Assembly (NCBI GenBank): GCA_050942745.1
Contig: JBMNNX010000166.1
Coordinates: forward strand, 1 to 15,059
DNA length: 15,059 nt
Direction of reading: 5' to 3'
From: UBA10939 sp050942745
Lineage (GTDB): Bacteria > Myxococcota > Myxococcia > Myxococcales > UBA5297
Program-made: the position numbers and the translations under genes
The notes under the pieces: model-generated
What the model saw: the letters and a program-made list of their open reading frames with translations, nothing else
Databases searched by the model: none
Told to the model about the DNA's origin: nothing
Part shown: positions 8,721 to 15,059 of the stretch, one piece after another
How the letters are laid out: each line of letters begins with the position of its first letter
How positions within the stretch are numbered: position 1 is the first letter of the stretch

Positions 8721-9028
8721 AGGCGGCCGATCGCGCCTCGACTGTTCACCAGAATCGAAATCGCGCCAGGGCCGCCTGCTGGCCCGCTGGGCGAGTTGCC
8801 CGCCCGGCCCTATTGAAGTACCGCTGGCACGGGTGACGAGCTCCTGGGGGCCGTTTTGTGGCCCTGGGGGCCGAACGGCCTTCGAAAATGCCGTCCGCCG
8901 GGCGGTTTTCGCGCTCTTGCGGTACCCGGCCCGTCCGAACGGCGGGCTTGGCATCGACACCTCGGCGGACCGCGTCGCGGACGCGCCCCCGCCAACCGGC
9001 TCCCGGGCTCGCCGAGGGCGGTCTCCAG
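8721..9028. other. Non-coding region between convergent coaD and exported-protein genes
   Basis: About 308 nt with no credible gene. It contains several short GC-rich inverted repeats: arms GGGCC/GGCCC at 8769-8785, GGGC/GCCC at 8789-8801, and GGGCC/GGCCC around GTTTTGT at 8848-8864. The 11-nt direct repeat CCTGGGGGCCG occurs twice at about 8843-8873. The region is consistent with 3' ends of two convergent transcripts. Confidence 0.45.
8883..8911. terminator. Candidate bidirectional terminator between coaD and the exported-protein gene
   Basis: CGAAAA and TTTTCG pair around an inner CCGC/GCGG stem with a 3-nt loop; a 6-nt bulge lies on the left arm. A-tract on one side and T-tract on the other gives a stem followed by U residues when read from either strand, which suits two convergent genes. 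The inner stem is only 4 bp, so this is tentative. Confidence 0.35.
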
Positions 9029-9613
9029 CTAGTCGTGCAGGCCGTAGGCGAACCAGCTTTGCCCGGACTTCTTCCAGAGCACGATGACCGGATGGCCGTC
9101 GATGTTGGCGATCGAGAGCATCCCGCCCTTGAGGGGCCACGCGGAGAGCCTCTCGGGCGGGCGCCCGTACTTCTCGATCATCTCGTCGGCGGTCAACAGC
9201 TCGACGTCATAGAGCTTCGCCGAAGCGAGCGACTTGCCCATCAGGGCCGACGACCACCCGCGCTTCAGCTCCTCCGGAGTGCTCACGGGGCGAGACTCGA
9301 AGTGGAAGGGCAGCTTGCACAGCAAGGCGAGCGAGTTGGCGTCGCCGCGCATCAGGGCGAGGAAGAACGCGCGGGCGTGGAGGGCGAGGCTCGGATCCAC
9401 CCCCTTCTTGGCCGAAGCGGACGGCGCGGCGGGCGGGGATGGCTTCTGGGCGAAGGCCTTGGGGTAGAGCGCGGACGACGGAGCTGTAGCCGCCGGCTCC
9501 TTCGCAGTCGAGGGCTCGGGCTGCGCTGCCGGCTGGGCAGCCGCCGGCTGCGCGTGGGTGAGCGTCGGGAGGAGGCAAGCGAGAATTGCTGCAAGCAGGC
9601 AAGGGCCTTTCAC
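9029..9613 (-). CDS. Small exported protein, possibly NTF2-like
   Basis: The start is a GTG at 9613, preceded by AGGAGG with a 4-nt spacer; the open frame continues upstream but has no such site. The N-terminus (MKGPCLLAAILACLLPTLTHA) is a typical Sec signal peptide with probable cleavage after THA, residue 21. A Pro/Ala/Gln/Ser-rich linker follows to about residue 70. The C-terminal 120 residues form one compact domain. It opens with a helix (LHARAFFLALMRGDANSL) and ends in beta strands with tryptophan (HPVIVLWKKSGQSWFAYGLHD split around the turn), a layout seen in NTF2-like/SnoaL-type domains. No catalytic residues can be assigned and the family is not recognised with certainty. It would reside in the periplasm or be secreted. 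It has its own promoter, divergent from the Fe-S protein gene. Confidence 0.75.
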   Translation of the reverse strand: MKGPCLLAAILACLLPTLTHAQPAAAQPAAQPEPSTAKEPAATAPSSALYPKAFAQKPSPPAAPSASAKKGVDPSLALHARAFFLALMRGDANSLALLCKLPFHFESRPVSTPEELKRGWSSALMGKSLASAKLYDVELLTADEMIEKYGRPPERLSAWPLKGGMLSIANIDGHPVIVLWKKSGQSWFAYGLHD

Positions 9614-9648
9614 GGGGCCTCCTGGAGCGGGCGTGCGGGAGGGTGTCG

Positions 9649-9678
9649 ATGCTATGCGTCGGCTTCCCGAAGGGTCAA
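9649..9678 (-). promoter_or_regulatory. Probable promoter of the exported-protein gene
   Basis: On the minus strand, TTGACC (9678-9673) and TAGCAT (9654-9649) are 18 nt apart. These match the vegetative -35 at five of six and the -10 at four of six positions. Transcription would start about 30 nt upstream of the GTG at 9613, leaving room for its AGGAGG. Confidence 0.5.
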
Positions 9679-9759
9679 GAATTGTCGCCTCTTGCACGAG
9701 GAAGGCGGGACAGCCCCCCGGCAGTTATGGTAGAGGCGGCGCGCCGTGGCGCGGCTTTA

Positions 9760-9778
9760 CCGGATCACGACGATCCGG
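9760..9778 (+). promoter_or_regulatory. Leader hairpin next to the ribosome binding site of the NifU-domain gene
   Basis: CCGGATC and GATCCGG flank a 5-nt loop ACGAC. The stem ends two bases before the SD sequence GGAAGGAG at 9781-9788. Such a hairpin could affect translation or serve as an operator (for example for an Fe-S regulator), but no specific motif was recognised. Confidence 0.35.
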
Positions 9779-9795
9779 CCGGAAGGAGACAGGCA

Positions 9796-10104
9796 ATGAG
9801 CGAGACCCCCACCCCCCCTTCGGAAGGAATGACCCCGGAGGCACTGGCACTCCTGCCGCGCGTGCAGGAGGCGATCGACGAGATTCGGCCCAACCTCCAG
9901 GCGGACGGGGGTGACATCGAGCTGCTCGGCATCACGCCTGATCTCAAGGCCCGCGTGCGGCTGGTCGGCGCGTGCGCGGGTTGCCCCTCGGCGGCTATCA
10001 CGCTGCAGTTTGGCGTCGAGAACTACCTGCGCGAGCGGGTTCCCGAAATCCAGGGAATCGAGGTCGAAGGCGGCCGCCCGCCCTACGGCGGCTTCGGCTA
10101 CTGA
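9796..10104 (+). CDS. Stand-alone NifU C-terminal-domain (Nfu) Fe-S cluster protein
   Basis: This 102-residue protein is essentially one Nfu domain, the scaffold/carrier that holds a [4Fe-4S] cluster across a dimer and passes it to apo-enzymes in the cytoplasm. It shows the family core: IRPNLQADGGDIELLGI, then VRLVGACAGCPSAAITLQFG with the cluster-binding CxxC at Cys60 and Cys63, then VENYLRERVPEIQGIEVE. It lacks the N-terminal A-type domain of Escherichia coli NfuA and the IscU-like domain of NifU, so it is the short type. The ATG has a very good SD (GGAAGGAG, 7 nt away). The gene stands alone between two convergent or divergent genes, with no isc or suf genes in view. Confidence 0.92.
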   Translation: MSETPTPPSEGMTPEALALLPRVQEAIDEIRPNLQADGGDIELLGITPDLKARVRLVGACAGCPSAAITLQFGVENYLRERVPEIQGIEVEGGRPPYGGFGY

Positions 10105-10128
10105 CGAGGCGGCCGAAGGGATCGCGAC

Positions 10129-10181
10129 AAGGCCCGGTCCGAGCCGACCCTGTTTGGCGACAGGGCCGGTGACCGGGCCTT
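10129..10181. terminator. Long-stem bidirectional terminator between nfu and the Cys-rich lipoprotein
   Basis: A perfect 11-bp stem, AAGGCCCGGTC with GACCGGGCCTT, encloses 31 nt that contain an inner CCCTG/CAGGG hairpin. It starts 25 nt after the nfu stop and also lies past the end of the convergent lipoprotein gene. The short A and T ends give UU on either strand. Confidence 0.55.
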
Positions 10182-10253
10182 CTCGCGCTGCGAGGCGCCT
10201 CGCGCTCGGTTCTCGACGGCGCGCGGAAGCGCCCCGAGAGACTTGGCGCCGGG

Positions 10254-10979
10254 CTACTCGCCAGCGTCCGGCTCGATCCCCGCGTCGGCCTCGCCCGAGT
10301 CCTCGGGCTCGGTGGAGGGGACGCACCAGCGCGTCGCCTTCAGGTCCTCGCCGACAGGCTGCTCGAGACAGCGGCAGGACCAGCCCTCCGGGCAGTCGGA
10401 GTGGGCGAGGCAGCGGGCGACGCTGCAGAAGCGCTCGTTCTCGAAGAAGTCGCGCGATAGGCAGGTCGCTTGCCCGCACTGCGGGTGGGGACCGAAGAGC
10501 GGCTCGCCGTCGCAAGCCCGCGGCTCGAGCTCGACAGAATTCCACTTAGCGGCCCCGACGTCGGTGCACTTGCCCTCCACGCAGTCGAGCGTGTTCACCG
10601 CGCTGCCGTCGACCTCGCCCGGCTCGCAGTCGAAGCGCGTCTGGCACGCGGCCCCGGGCTTGACCCTGTCCCAGCTCTTGCACGCGTAGGCCACCGGGCA
10701 GCCCGGCACGTCCTTGACCGGATGGGTCGTCGCGCAGCCGTCAACGCAGCGCCCCAACTCCTCGACATGACAGCCGGAGCAGGGGGCGGCCTCTTCGTCG
10801 GCCGAATAGGTGGAGCGGCCGACCACCGAGTTGACGCAGCGGATGCCTCCACAGACACAGTCGTTGCCCCCCACGACCGGGGTGTTGTCTGTCTCAAGAC
10901 AAGCCGTGGCAATCATGGCCAAGCCGACGAGGAGGGCAAAGCCGACGAAGCGCATCTTCTTCAAGTGTCTGGTGTCCAT
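10254..10979 (-). CDS. Cysteine-rich lipoprotein of unknown function
   Basis: The 241-residue product starts at the ATG at 10979, with GGAG 7 nt upstream. A basic n-region (MDTRHLKKMR) and a hydrophobic stretch end in MIATAC, so lipidation at Cys27 is likely. Including that residue, 23 cysteines are spread through the protein, often in spaced pairs (DCVCGGIRC, CSGCHVEELGRC, SDCPEGWSCRC), which suggests a disulfide-stabilised extracellular or outer-membrane domain. The C-terminus is an acidic Glu/Asp/Pro/Ala tail. No named domain is recognised. Such Cys-rich lipoproteins are frequent in Myxococcota and related bacteria. The gene is convergent with nfu and divergent from greA. An N-terminally longer frame exists but its extra residues look non-coding. 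Confidence 0.82.
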   Translation of the reverse strand: MDTRHLKKMRFVGFALLVGLAMIATACLETDNTPVVGGNDCVCGGIRCVNSVVGRSTYSADEEAAPCSGCHVEELGRCVDGCATTHPVKDVPGCPVAYACKSWDRVKPGAACQTRFDCEPGEVDGSAVNTLDCVEGKCTDVGAAKWNSVELEPRACDGEPLFGPHPQCGQATCLSRDFFENERFCSVARCLAHSDCPEGWSCRCLEQPVGEDLKATRWCVPSTEPEDSGEADAGIEPDAGE

Positions 10980-11108
10980 GCGAGTCTCCGCACCTCTGCT
11001 GCCCCCTCCGCTAGGTACAAAGCTACTGCAAAGCTGCCGACAGAAAGAACCAAATAGCCTCGTCCCCGCGCGCCTGCCGCGAGGGAAGGGGGTCAAAGTG
11101 CAAACTCG

Positions 11109-11136
11109 TTGACAATACACCGCAGGCTGGTACGGT
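11109..11136 (+). promoter_or_regulatory. Probable greA promoter
   Basis: A perfect -35 TTGACA (11109-11114) is followed after 16 nt by TACGGT (11131-11136), which keeps three of six bases of the vegetative -10. A start near 11143 would give a leader of about 50 nt before the greA ATG. The flanking sequence is more AT-rich than average. Confidence 0.55.
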
Positions 11137-11146
11137 TTGCGCCGAA

Positions 11147-11184
11147 CGCGGTCGCTCCCGCCGGAGCGGCCGCGGCCTTTTTTT
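11147..11184 (+). terminator. Intrinsic terminator-like hairpin inside the greA leader (candidate attenuator)
   Basis: Bases 11147-11158 pair with 11163-11174 to form a 12-bp stem, all Watson-Crick except one G-T, around the tetraloop CGCC. Three bases later come seven consecutive T residues (11178-11184), then immediately the greA SD GGAG and, 10 nt after the T-run, the ATG. The nearest upstream gene on this strand, nfu, ends about 1 kb earlier and has its own terminator, so this structure most simply acts on the greA transcript itself. Escherichia coli greA also has a terminator in its leader that yields the small RNA GraL; the likeness is in arrangement, not sequence. Confidence 0.7.
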
Positions 11185-11194
11185 GGAGCGAGTG

Positions 11195-11692
11195 ATGAGC
11201 GATCGCATCCCCATGACCAAGAGCGGCCTCCAGCGTCTGAAGGAGGAGCTCAAGCACCTCAAGTCGGTGGAGAAGCCCAAGAACGTCCGCGACATCGAGG
11301 AGGCGAGGGCTCACGGCGACCTGAGCGAGAACGCCGAGTACTACGCGGCCAAGGAGCGCCAGGGCCAGATCGACGCGGAGATTCGCCGCATCGAGGACGT
11401 GATCGCGCGGGCCGAGGTGATCGACGTGAGCCGGCTGTCGGGCGACAGGGTCGTCTTCGGCGCCACGGTCGAGCTCGAGGATGCGAACACCGGCTCGTCG
11501 ATGGTCTACCGGCTCGTCGGCGAGTACGAGGCAGACATCAAGCGCGGCCTGCTGTCGGTCACCTCGCCAATAGCGCGAGCGCTGATCGGCCGTGAGATCG
11601 GCGACATGGTGAAGGTCCAAGCTCCCGGCGGCACGAAGGAATTCGAGATCACCGACGTGCGCTTCGAGGAGGCCGAGGAGGCGAGCACGTAG
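11195..11692 (+). CDS. greA: Transcription elongation factor GreA
   Basis: GreA enters the RNA polymerase secondary channel and stimulates cleavage of backtracked transcripts, rescuing stalled complexes. The 165-residue product matches the family end to end, slightly longer than the common 158. It begins IPMTKSGLQRLKEEL and has the N-terminal coiled coil with the acidic tip in EARAHGDLSENAEYYAA; Asp42 and Glu45 are the catalytic equivalents of E. coli Asp41 and Glu44. The C-terminal globular domain carries VGEYEADIKRGLLSVTSPIARALIG. The start is the ATG at 11195 with GGAG 6 nt upstream. A terminator-like hairpin in the leader suggests attenuation. recG follows on the same strand after 205 nt in which no gene and no strong terminator were seen. 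Confidence 0.97.
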   Translation: MSDRIPMTKSGLQRLKEELKHLKSVEKPKNVRDIEEARAHGDLSENAEYYAAKERQGQIDAEIRRIEDVIARAEVIDVSRLSGDRVVFGATVELEDANTGSSMVYRLVGEYEADIKRGLLSVTSPIARALIGREIGDMVKVQAPGGTKEFEITDVRFEEAEEAST

Positions 11693-11897
11693 GGCGCTGG
11701 TCGAGGGTCGTGAGTTGGGGGCGGGCGACCTTGAGCGTCAGGGCTTGCTCGTTCCGGGTTGCGACTGGTTCGATCGCGACGGCTTTCACCTCGTGGCTTC
11801 TGGCCCTGCCCGCTGGTCGCGCCAGGCGGCAGGCCGTCGCCGCTGAATCTCACCGCCGGAATTGCTTTCCCCGAAGTCTTTCGCGCCTTCGGCTCCG

Positions 11898-14588
11898 ATG
11901 CCCCAACCGCCCGCGCAACAGGCGATAGCTCAAAGGCTCGCGCGCGCTCTCTCCTACGCGGCGCGCGATGGCTTTGCTCGCCTGCGCACGCTCAGGGGGT
12001 TCGAGGCGTTCGTGCGCGCCGTCGCCAAGCAGGCGGTCGCGGCCGGAGCGGACCGGGGCTGGGCCGCGCGGCTCGACCGGTGCTGCCAAGGCTTCGACAC
12101 CGCCGACGACGCCGGGCGCCGCCGCCAACTCGGCGCGCTCGCGGCGCTGCTGGCCGAGGTGGGCGCGCTCCCGGAGTCGCTGCGCAGCTTGGCTCCGGGC
12201 GAGCCGGCCGGGCCGGCGATCGGAGCGACATCGACCGTGGGCGCGCCTGAGCGCGCGCCGGCACAGGTGGGGCCAGGGCCCGCGCCGGCGAAGGGAGCGG
12301 ACGCGAAGGAGAGGCCCGCGGCGAAGGCGACCGCGCGCTCGGCGGCGGGGCCCGCGGCCGCAGCGACGACGCGCTCGGCGTCAAAGCCCGCGGCCAAAGC
12401 GACGACGCGCTCGGCGGCTCTGCGGCCGGCTCGCCGAAAAGCCTCGCCCTCAGGCAAGGGAGAGCCGGAGGCCGAAGCCATCATCCTGCCGACGTTCTCT
12501 CCTCGCGCCGGGCCGCTCGCCACACCGCTGAGCCTGGTGATGCCGCTGCGCGGCCGGCTCGGCTCGACGCTCAAGCGGCGCGGCATGTCGAAGGCCGGCG
12601 AGGTCCTCTTTTTCTTCCCGCGCGCCTACGAGGACAGGCGCCGGCTCGTCCCCATCAACCAACTGCGCCCGGGCGAACGCGGCTTCTCCGCGGGGAAGGT
12701 CACGCGCATCCAGGAGTCGTTCACCGGCCGGCGCCGGATGCTCCGGGTGGTGCTCAGCGACGGCAAAGGCTCGATAGCGGCCACCTGGTACAAGTTCTGG
12801 CCGTCGATGCGCGACCGGTTCCAGGTCGGCCAGCGCTGGCTGTTCGCCGGAGAGGTGCGCGTCTTCGGCGGCCACTGGGAAATCGTCCATCCGGAGATGG
12901 AACCGGACGACGAGCATGGGCGCCGGGCCGCGGGACTCGGGGAGATTGTCCCGATCTACCCCGGGCTCGATCACGGCGAGCAGCGCGGATTCCGCCTCCT
13001 CGCGCGGGCGGTCGCCGATCGGTTCGCGGACCAGATCGTCGACCCGGTCCCGCCCGCGATCCTGCGCCGCGCGGGCCTGCCGCCGCTGGCGCAGGCGGTG
13101 CGCAGCGCTCACGTTCCGGGCTCCGAGATCCTCGCCGCAGAGCAGGCCCCCGCACCCGCGCGGCGGCGGCTCGCCTTCGACGAGCTCTTCTTCATCGAGC
13201 TGGGGATGGCGCTACGGCGCAAGGCGGTCGCGAAGCTGCCGGGCATCGCCTTTGAGGCAGGCCCGGAGCGGCTGCGCGAGGCGCTCGAGCTGCTGCCCTT
13301 CGCGCCGACCGCGGCCCAGCGGCGCGCCCTCGGGGAGATCGCCGGGGACATGAGGCGGCCCTCGCCGATGAACCGCCTGCTTCAGGGCGACGTGGGCTCG
13401 GGCAAGACGGCGGTGGCCGGCGTCGCCGCCGAGCTCGCGATTCGCAGCGGCTACCAGGCGGCCTTGCTCGCGCCGACCGAGGTCCTCGCCGAACAGCACC
13501 TGCGCACCCTGCGATCGTGGTTCGAGGAGCGCGGGCGACGGGTGGCGCTGCTGACGGCGAGCGTGCCCAAGCGCGCGAAGGACAAGGTGAAAGCGGCGCT
13601 CGCCCGCGGGGAGATCGACCTGCTGGTCGGCACGCACGCCATCATCCAGGAGGACGTCGACTTCCAGCGCCTGGGCCTGGTGATCATCGACGAGCAGCAC
13701 CGCTTCGGCGTCCTGCAGCGCGCCGCGCTCGTGCAGAAGGGCGTGCACCCCGACGTGCTGGTGATGACCGCGACGCCCATCCCGCGCACCCTCGCGATGG
13801 CGCTCTACGGCGACCTCGACGTCTCGGTGCTGAACGAGCTGCCGCCGGGGCGCACCCCGGTCGAAACCCGGGTCTTCCCGCGCCGGCAGCGCGATGAGGC
13901 GTATCGGCTCGTGGCCGAGCAGGTCGCCCAGGGTCGGCAGGCCTTCGTCGTCTATCCGCTCGTCGAGGAGTCCGAGAAGCTCGACCTCGCCTCGGCCACC
14001 GAGGGCGCGGCCGAGCTCGCCGGGCGGTTTCCGTCCTGGCGCATCGGGCTGCTGCACGGGCGGATGAAGGCAGACGAGAAGGACGCGGTGATGTCGGCCT
14101 TTCGGGCGCACGAGCTCGACGTGCTCGTCTCGACGACGGTGATCGAGGTCGGCGTGGACGTGCCGAACGCGGCGGTGATGGTCGTCGAATCGGCCGAGCG
14201 CTTCGGGCTCTCGCAGCTCCACCAACTGCGCGGCAGGGTGGGGCGGGGCGGGGGTCGCGCCTGGTGCCTGCTCGTCGCCGCGCTGCAGGGCGAGACCGCG
14301 ACCGCGAGGCTGGCGGTGATGGAGCGGACGACGGACGGGTTCGTCATCGCCGACGAGGACCTGCGGCTGCGCGGCCCCGGCGAGTTCCTCGGGACCCGGC
14401 AGTCGGGCCTGCCTCCGCTGATGGTCGCCGACTTCGCGCGCGACGCTGACCTGCTGGAGATCGCGAGGGAGGAGGCGCTGCGGCTGGTCGATGGAGATCC
14501 GCGCCTCGATGCGCCCGAGCACGCGGGGTTGCGGCAAGCCATCGAAGAGCGGTGGGGGGAGCGGCTCGAGCTGACACGCGTCGGCTGA
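11898..14588 (+). CDS. recG: ATP-dependent DNA helicase RecG with long N-terminal extension
   Basis: RecG is a superfamily 2 helicase that reverses stalled replication forks and processes branched recombination intermediates. This copy has 896 residues against about 690 in E. coli. The extra part is an N-terminal helical region (about 1-115) and an Ala/Pro/Lys-rich linker (about 115-210) with a 12-residue tandem repeat. The wedge/OB domain follows (PLRGRLGSTLKRRGM; RRLVPINQLRPGE), then helicase motifs: Walker A GDVGSGKT (497-504), DEQH box (598-601), MTATPIPRTLAMALYGDLD, and motif VI QLHQLRGRVGRG (773-784). The C-terminal FLGTRQSGLP is typical of RecG. The start used is the ATG at 11898, though no clear SD precedes it; a TTG at 11862 is in frame. 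Longer RecG proteins are known in deltaproteobacterial lineages. All core motifs look intact. Confidence 0.95.
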   Translation: MPQPPAQQAIAQRLARALSYAARDGFARLRTLRGFEAFVRAVAKQAVAAGADRGWAARLDRCCQGFDTADDAGRRRQLGALAALLAEVGALPESLRSLAPGEPAGPAIGATSTVGAPERAPAQVGPGPAPAKGADAKERPAAKATARSAAGPAAAATTRSASKPAAKATTRSAALRPARRKASPSGKGEPEAEAIILPTFSPRAGPLATPLSLVMPLRGRLGSTLKRRGMSKAGEVLFFFPRAYEDRRRLVPINQLRPGERGFSAGKVTRIQESFTGRRRMLRVVLSDGKGSIAATWYKFWPSMRDRFQVGQRWLFAGEVRVFGGHWEIVHPEMEPDDEHGRRAAGLGEIVPIYPGLDHGEQRGFRLLARAVADRFADQIVDPVPPAILRRAGLPPLAQAVRSAHVPGSEILAAEQAPAPARRRLAFDELFFIELGMALRRKAVAKLPGIAFEAGPERLREALELLPFAPTAAQRRALGEIAGDMRRPSPMNRLLQGDVGSGKTAVAGVAAELAIRSGYQAALLAPTEVLAEQHLRTLRSWFEERGRRVALLTASVPKRAKDKVKAALARGEIDLLVGTHAIIQEDVDFQRLGLVIIDEQHRFGVLQRAALVQKGVHPDVLVMTATPIPRTLAMALYGDLDVSVLNELPPGRTPVETRVFPRRQRDEAYRLVAEQVAQGRQAFVVYPLVEESEKLDLASATEGAAELAGRFPSWRIGLLHGRMKADEKDAVMSAFRAHELDVLVSTTVIEVGVDVPNAAVMVVESAERFGLSQLHQLRGRVGRGGGRAWCLLVAALQGETATARLAVMERTTDGFVIADEDLRLRGPGEFLGTRQSGLPPLMVADFARDADLLEIAREEALRLVDGDPRLDAPEHAGLRQAIEERWGERLELTRVG
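12315..12422 (+). repeat. Three 36-bp tandem repeats in the recG linker
   Basis: Three in-frame units at 12315-12350, 12351-12386 and 12387-12422 encode PAAKATARSAAG, PAAAATTRSASK and PAAKATTRSAAL. Units two and three share long identical runs, for example GCGACGACGCGCTCGGCG. The array makes a flexible basic linker and may vary in copy number. Confidence 0.8.
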
Positions 14589-14630
14589 CGGCGCGGGGAC
14601 CCGATCGAGCGCGAACCCGGCGTCGGGCAA

Positions 14631-14655
14631 GAGCCGCCGATTTGGTCGGCGGCTC
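14631..14655 (+). terminator. Probable recG terminator hairpin
   Basis: A perfect 10-bp stem, GAGCCGCCGA and TCGGCGGCTC, encloses the loop TTTGG, 43 nt after the recG stop. No T-tract follows. Confidence 0.5.
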
Positions 14656-14662
14656 GGACGCG

Positions 14663-15059
14663 GTGTCGGCTCTCTTCGGCGCGCGACGTGCTTTCGGAAG
14701 ACCGAGCCCCCGGTCTTCGAAATCTGACGCTCCCCCCAGGTCTTGTGGCAAAGGCCTCGAGCTCGCAGATGCCAGGCCCGAGCGGCATCTCGGACCAGAG
14801 TGCGACGCTCTCACGTTTTCCCAGGTTCGTGGTAGGTACGGAACATTTGGTACACGCCAACCGCACGGAGAAAAGAGCGATGTAGAATCGACCCCGTCGT
14901 GCGGCGGCAGGGAGTGTGGCGACGACGGCTGCGGCGGAAGCTGCGGCGGGTGCGATCCGTACGAGACCTGCGGCGCCTCGGGCCGCTGCGTCGAGTGCAC
15001 GCCGCGCTGCGCGGGCAAGGAGTGCGGCGACGACGGCTGCGGCGGGAGCTGCGGCTCGT
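14663..15059 (+). CDS. Cys-rich repeat protein, truncated by the window edge (start uncertain)
   Basis: From about 14900 to the end of the window, the frame that reads GAG at 14912 encodes a densely Cys/Gly-rich stretch. The motif ECGDDGCGGSCG appears twice, exactly 36 residues apart, with GCDPYETCGASGRCVECTPRC between. This motif is typical of extracellular and lipoprotein sequences of Myxococcota and related bacteria. The frame is open from inside recG to the edge with no stop. The only possible starts seen after recG are a TTG at 14642 and a GTG at 14663, neither with a good SD. The residues between the GTG and the first motif do not form a signal peptide, although these proteins are normally exported. 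The real start may therefore differ, or the 5' part may be damaged. The repeat frame itself is certain; gene boundaries are not. Confidence 0.55.
   Translation, partial: MSALFGARRAFGRPSPRSSKSDAPPRSCGKGLELADARPERHLGPECDALTFSQVRGRYGTFGTRQPHGEKSDVESTPSCGGRECGDDGCGGSCGGCDPYETCGASGRCVECTPRCAGKECGDDGCGGSCGS
14697..14718. terminator. Second hairpin downstream of recG
   Basis: GAAGACCG and CGGTCTTC form a perfect 8-bp stem around AGCCCC. It could be a back-up terminator or an inverted-repeat operator for the edge gene. Confidence 0.35.
14912..15055 (+). repeat. Two copies of a 36-bp Cys-rich motif with a 108-bp period
   Basis: Bases 14912-14947 and 15020-15055 both encode ECGDDGCGGSCG and differ only at a few third positions (for example TGT versus TGC, GGA versus GGG). 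The 108-bp period equals 36 codons. The pattern probably continues beyond the edge. Confidence 0.85.

Noticed and set aside
8721..9028. A tRNA or structured small RNA gene in the coaD downstream region
   Set aside because: No tRNA-like arms or T-loop sequence (GGTTCRANNC) were found; only short terminator-type hairpins.
13212..14630. A 472-residue - strand open frame across recG
   Set aside because: It is antisense to conserved helicase motifs and has no recognisable domain.
14880..14885. ATG at 14880 after GGAG as the start of the Cys-rich edge gene
   Set aside because: The next codon is TAG and the frame is not the one that encodes the Cys repeats.
14912..15055. A CRISPR array from the two similar 36-bp units at the right edge
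   Set aside because: The units are in-frame protein repeats that differ at silent positions, and the DNA between them encodes a continuous Cys-rich sequence.

Overview
This is very GC-rich bacterial chromosome with long spurious open frames antisense to almost every real gene. The gene content points to a Myxococcota or other deltaproteobacterial-type genome. The evidence is a Cys-rich lipoprotein, an edge gene with a CGDDGCGGSCG repeat typical of those bacteria, an enlarged RecG, a sigma-54 activator with a PocR-type sensor, and a TPR lipoprotein behind an outer-membrane barrel. I saw no insertion sequence, phage gene, CRISPR array, rRNA or tRNA. The content is largely core housekeeping plus lineage-specific envelope proteins.

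Layout. From 1 to 1405 (+) lie the last 49 residues of a beta-barrel outer-membrane protein and, 12 nt later, a TPR lipoprotein. From 1560 to 2876 (-) is a homospermidine-synthase-like enzyme of the saccharopine dehydrogenase fold, preceded by about 885 bp without a convincing gene. From 3762 to 5333 (-) is a PocR/NtrC-type regulator. Divergent from it is a run of + genes: a CDF zinc/cation exporter with a His/Cys-rich head (to 6557), an aldolase-like protein of unknown function (6571-7560), rsmD (7641-8201) and coaD (8238-8720). Convergent with coaD is a small exported protein (9029-9613, -). Then come a stand-alone NifU-domain Fe-S protein (9796-10104, +), a convergent Cys-rich lipoprotein (10254-10979, -), greA (11195-11692, +), recG (11898-14588, +) and the start or middle of a Cys-rich repeat protein that runs off the right edge.

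How genes may work together. The barrel and TPR lipoprotein are probably co-transcribed envelope components. The regulator and the CDF exporter share a short divergent intergenic region, so a regulator-target link is possible but unproven. rsmD-coaD is a familiar bacterial pair. greA has a recognisable promoter followed by a 12-bp GC-rich hairpin and seven T residues that end just before its ribosome binding site. This looks like an intrinsic terminator inside the greA leader and is the most interesting regulatory structure here. I did not find a convincing new multi-gene system. The other points worth checking are the aldolase-like protein that seems to lack metal ligands, the uncertain 5' end of the CDF gene, the repeat-bearing RecG extension, and the edge gene with no visible signal peptide.
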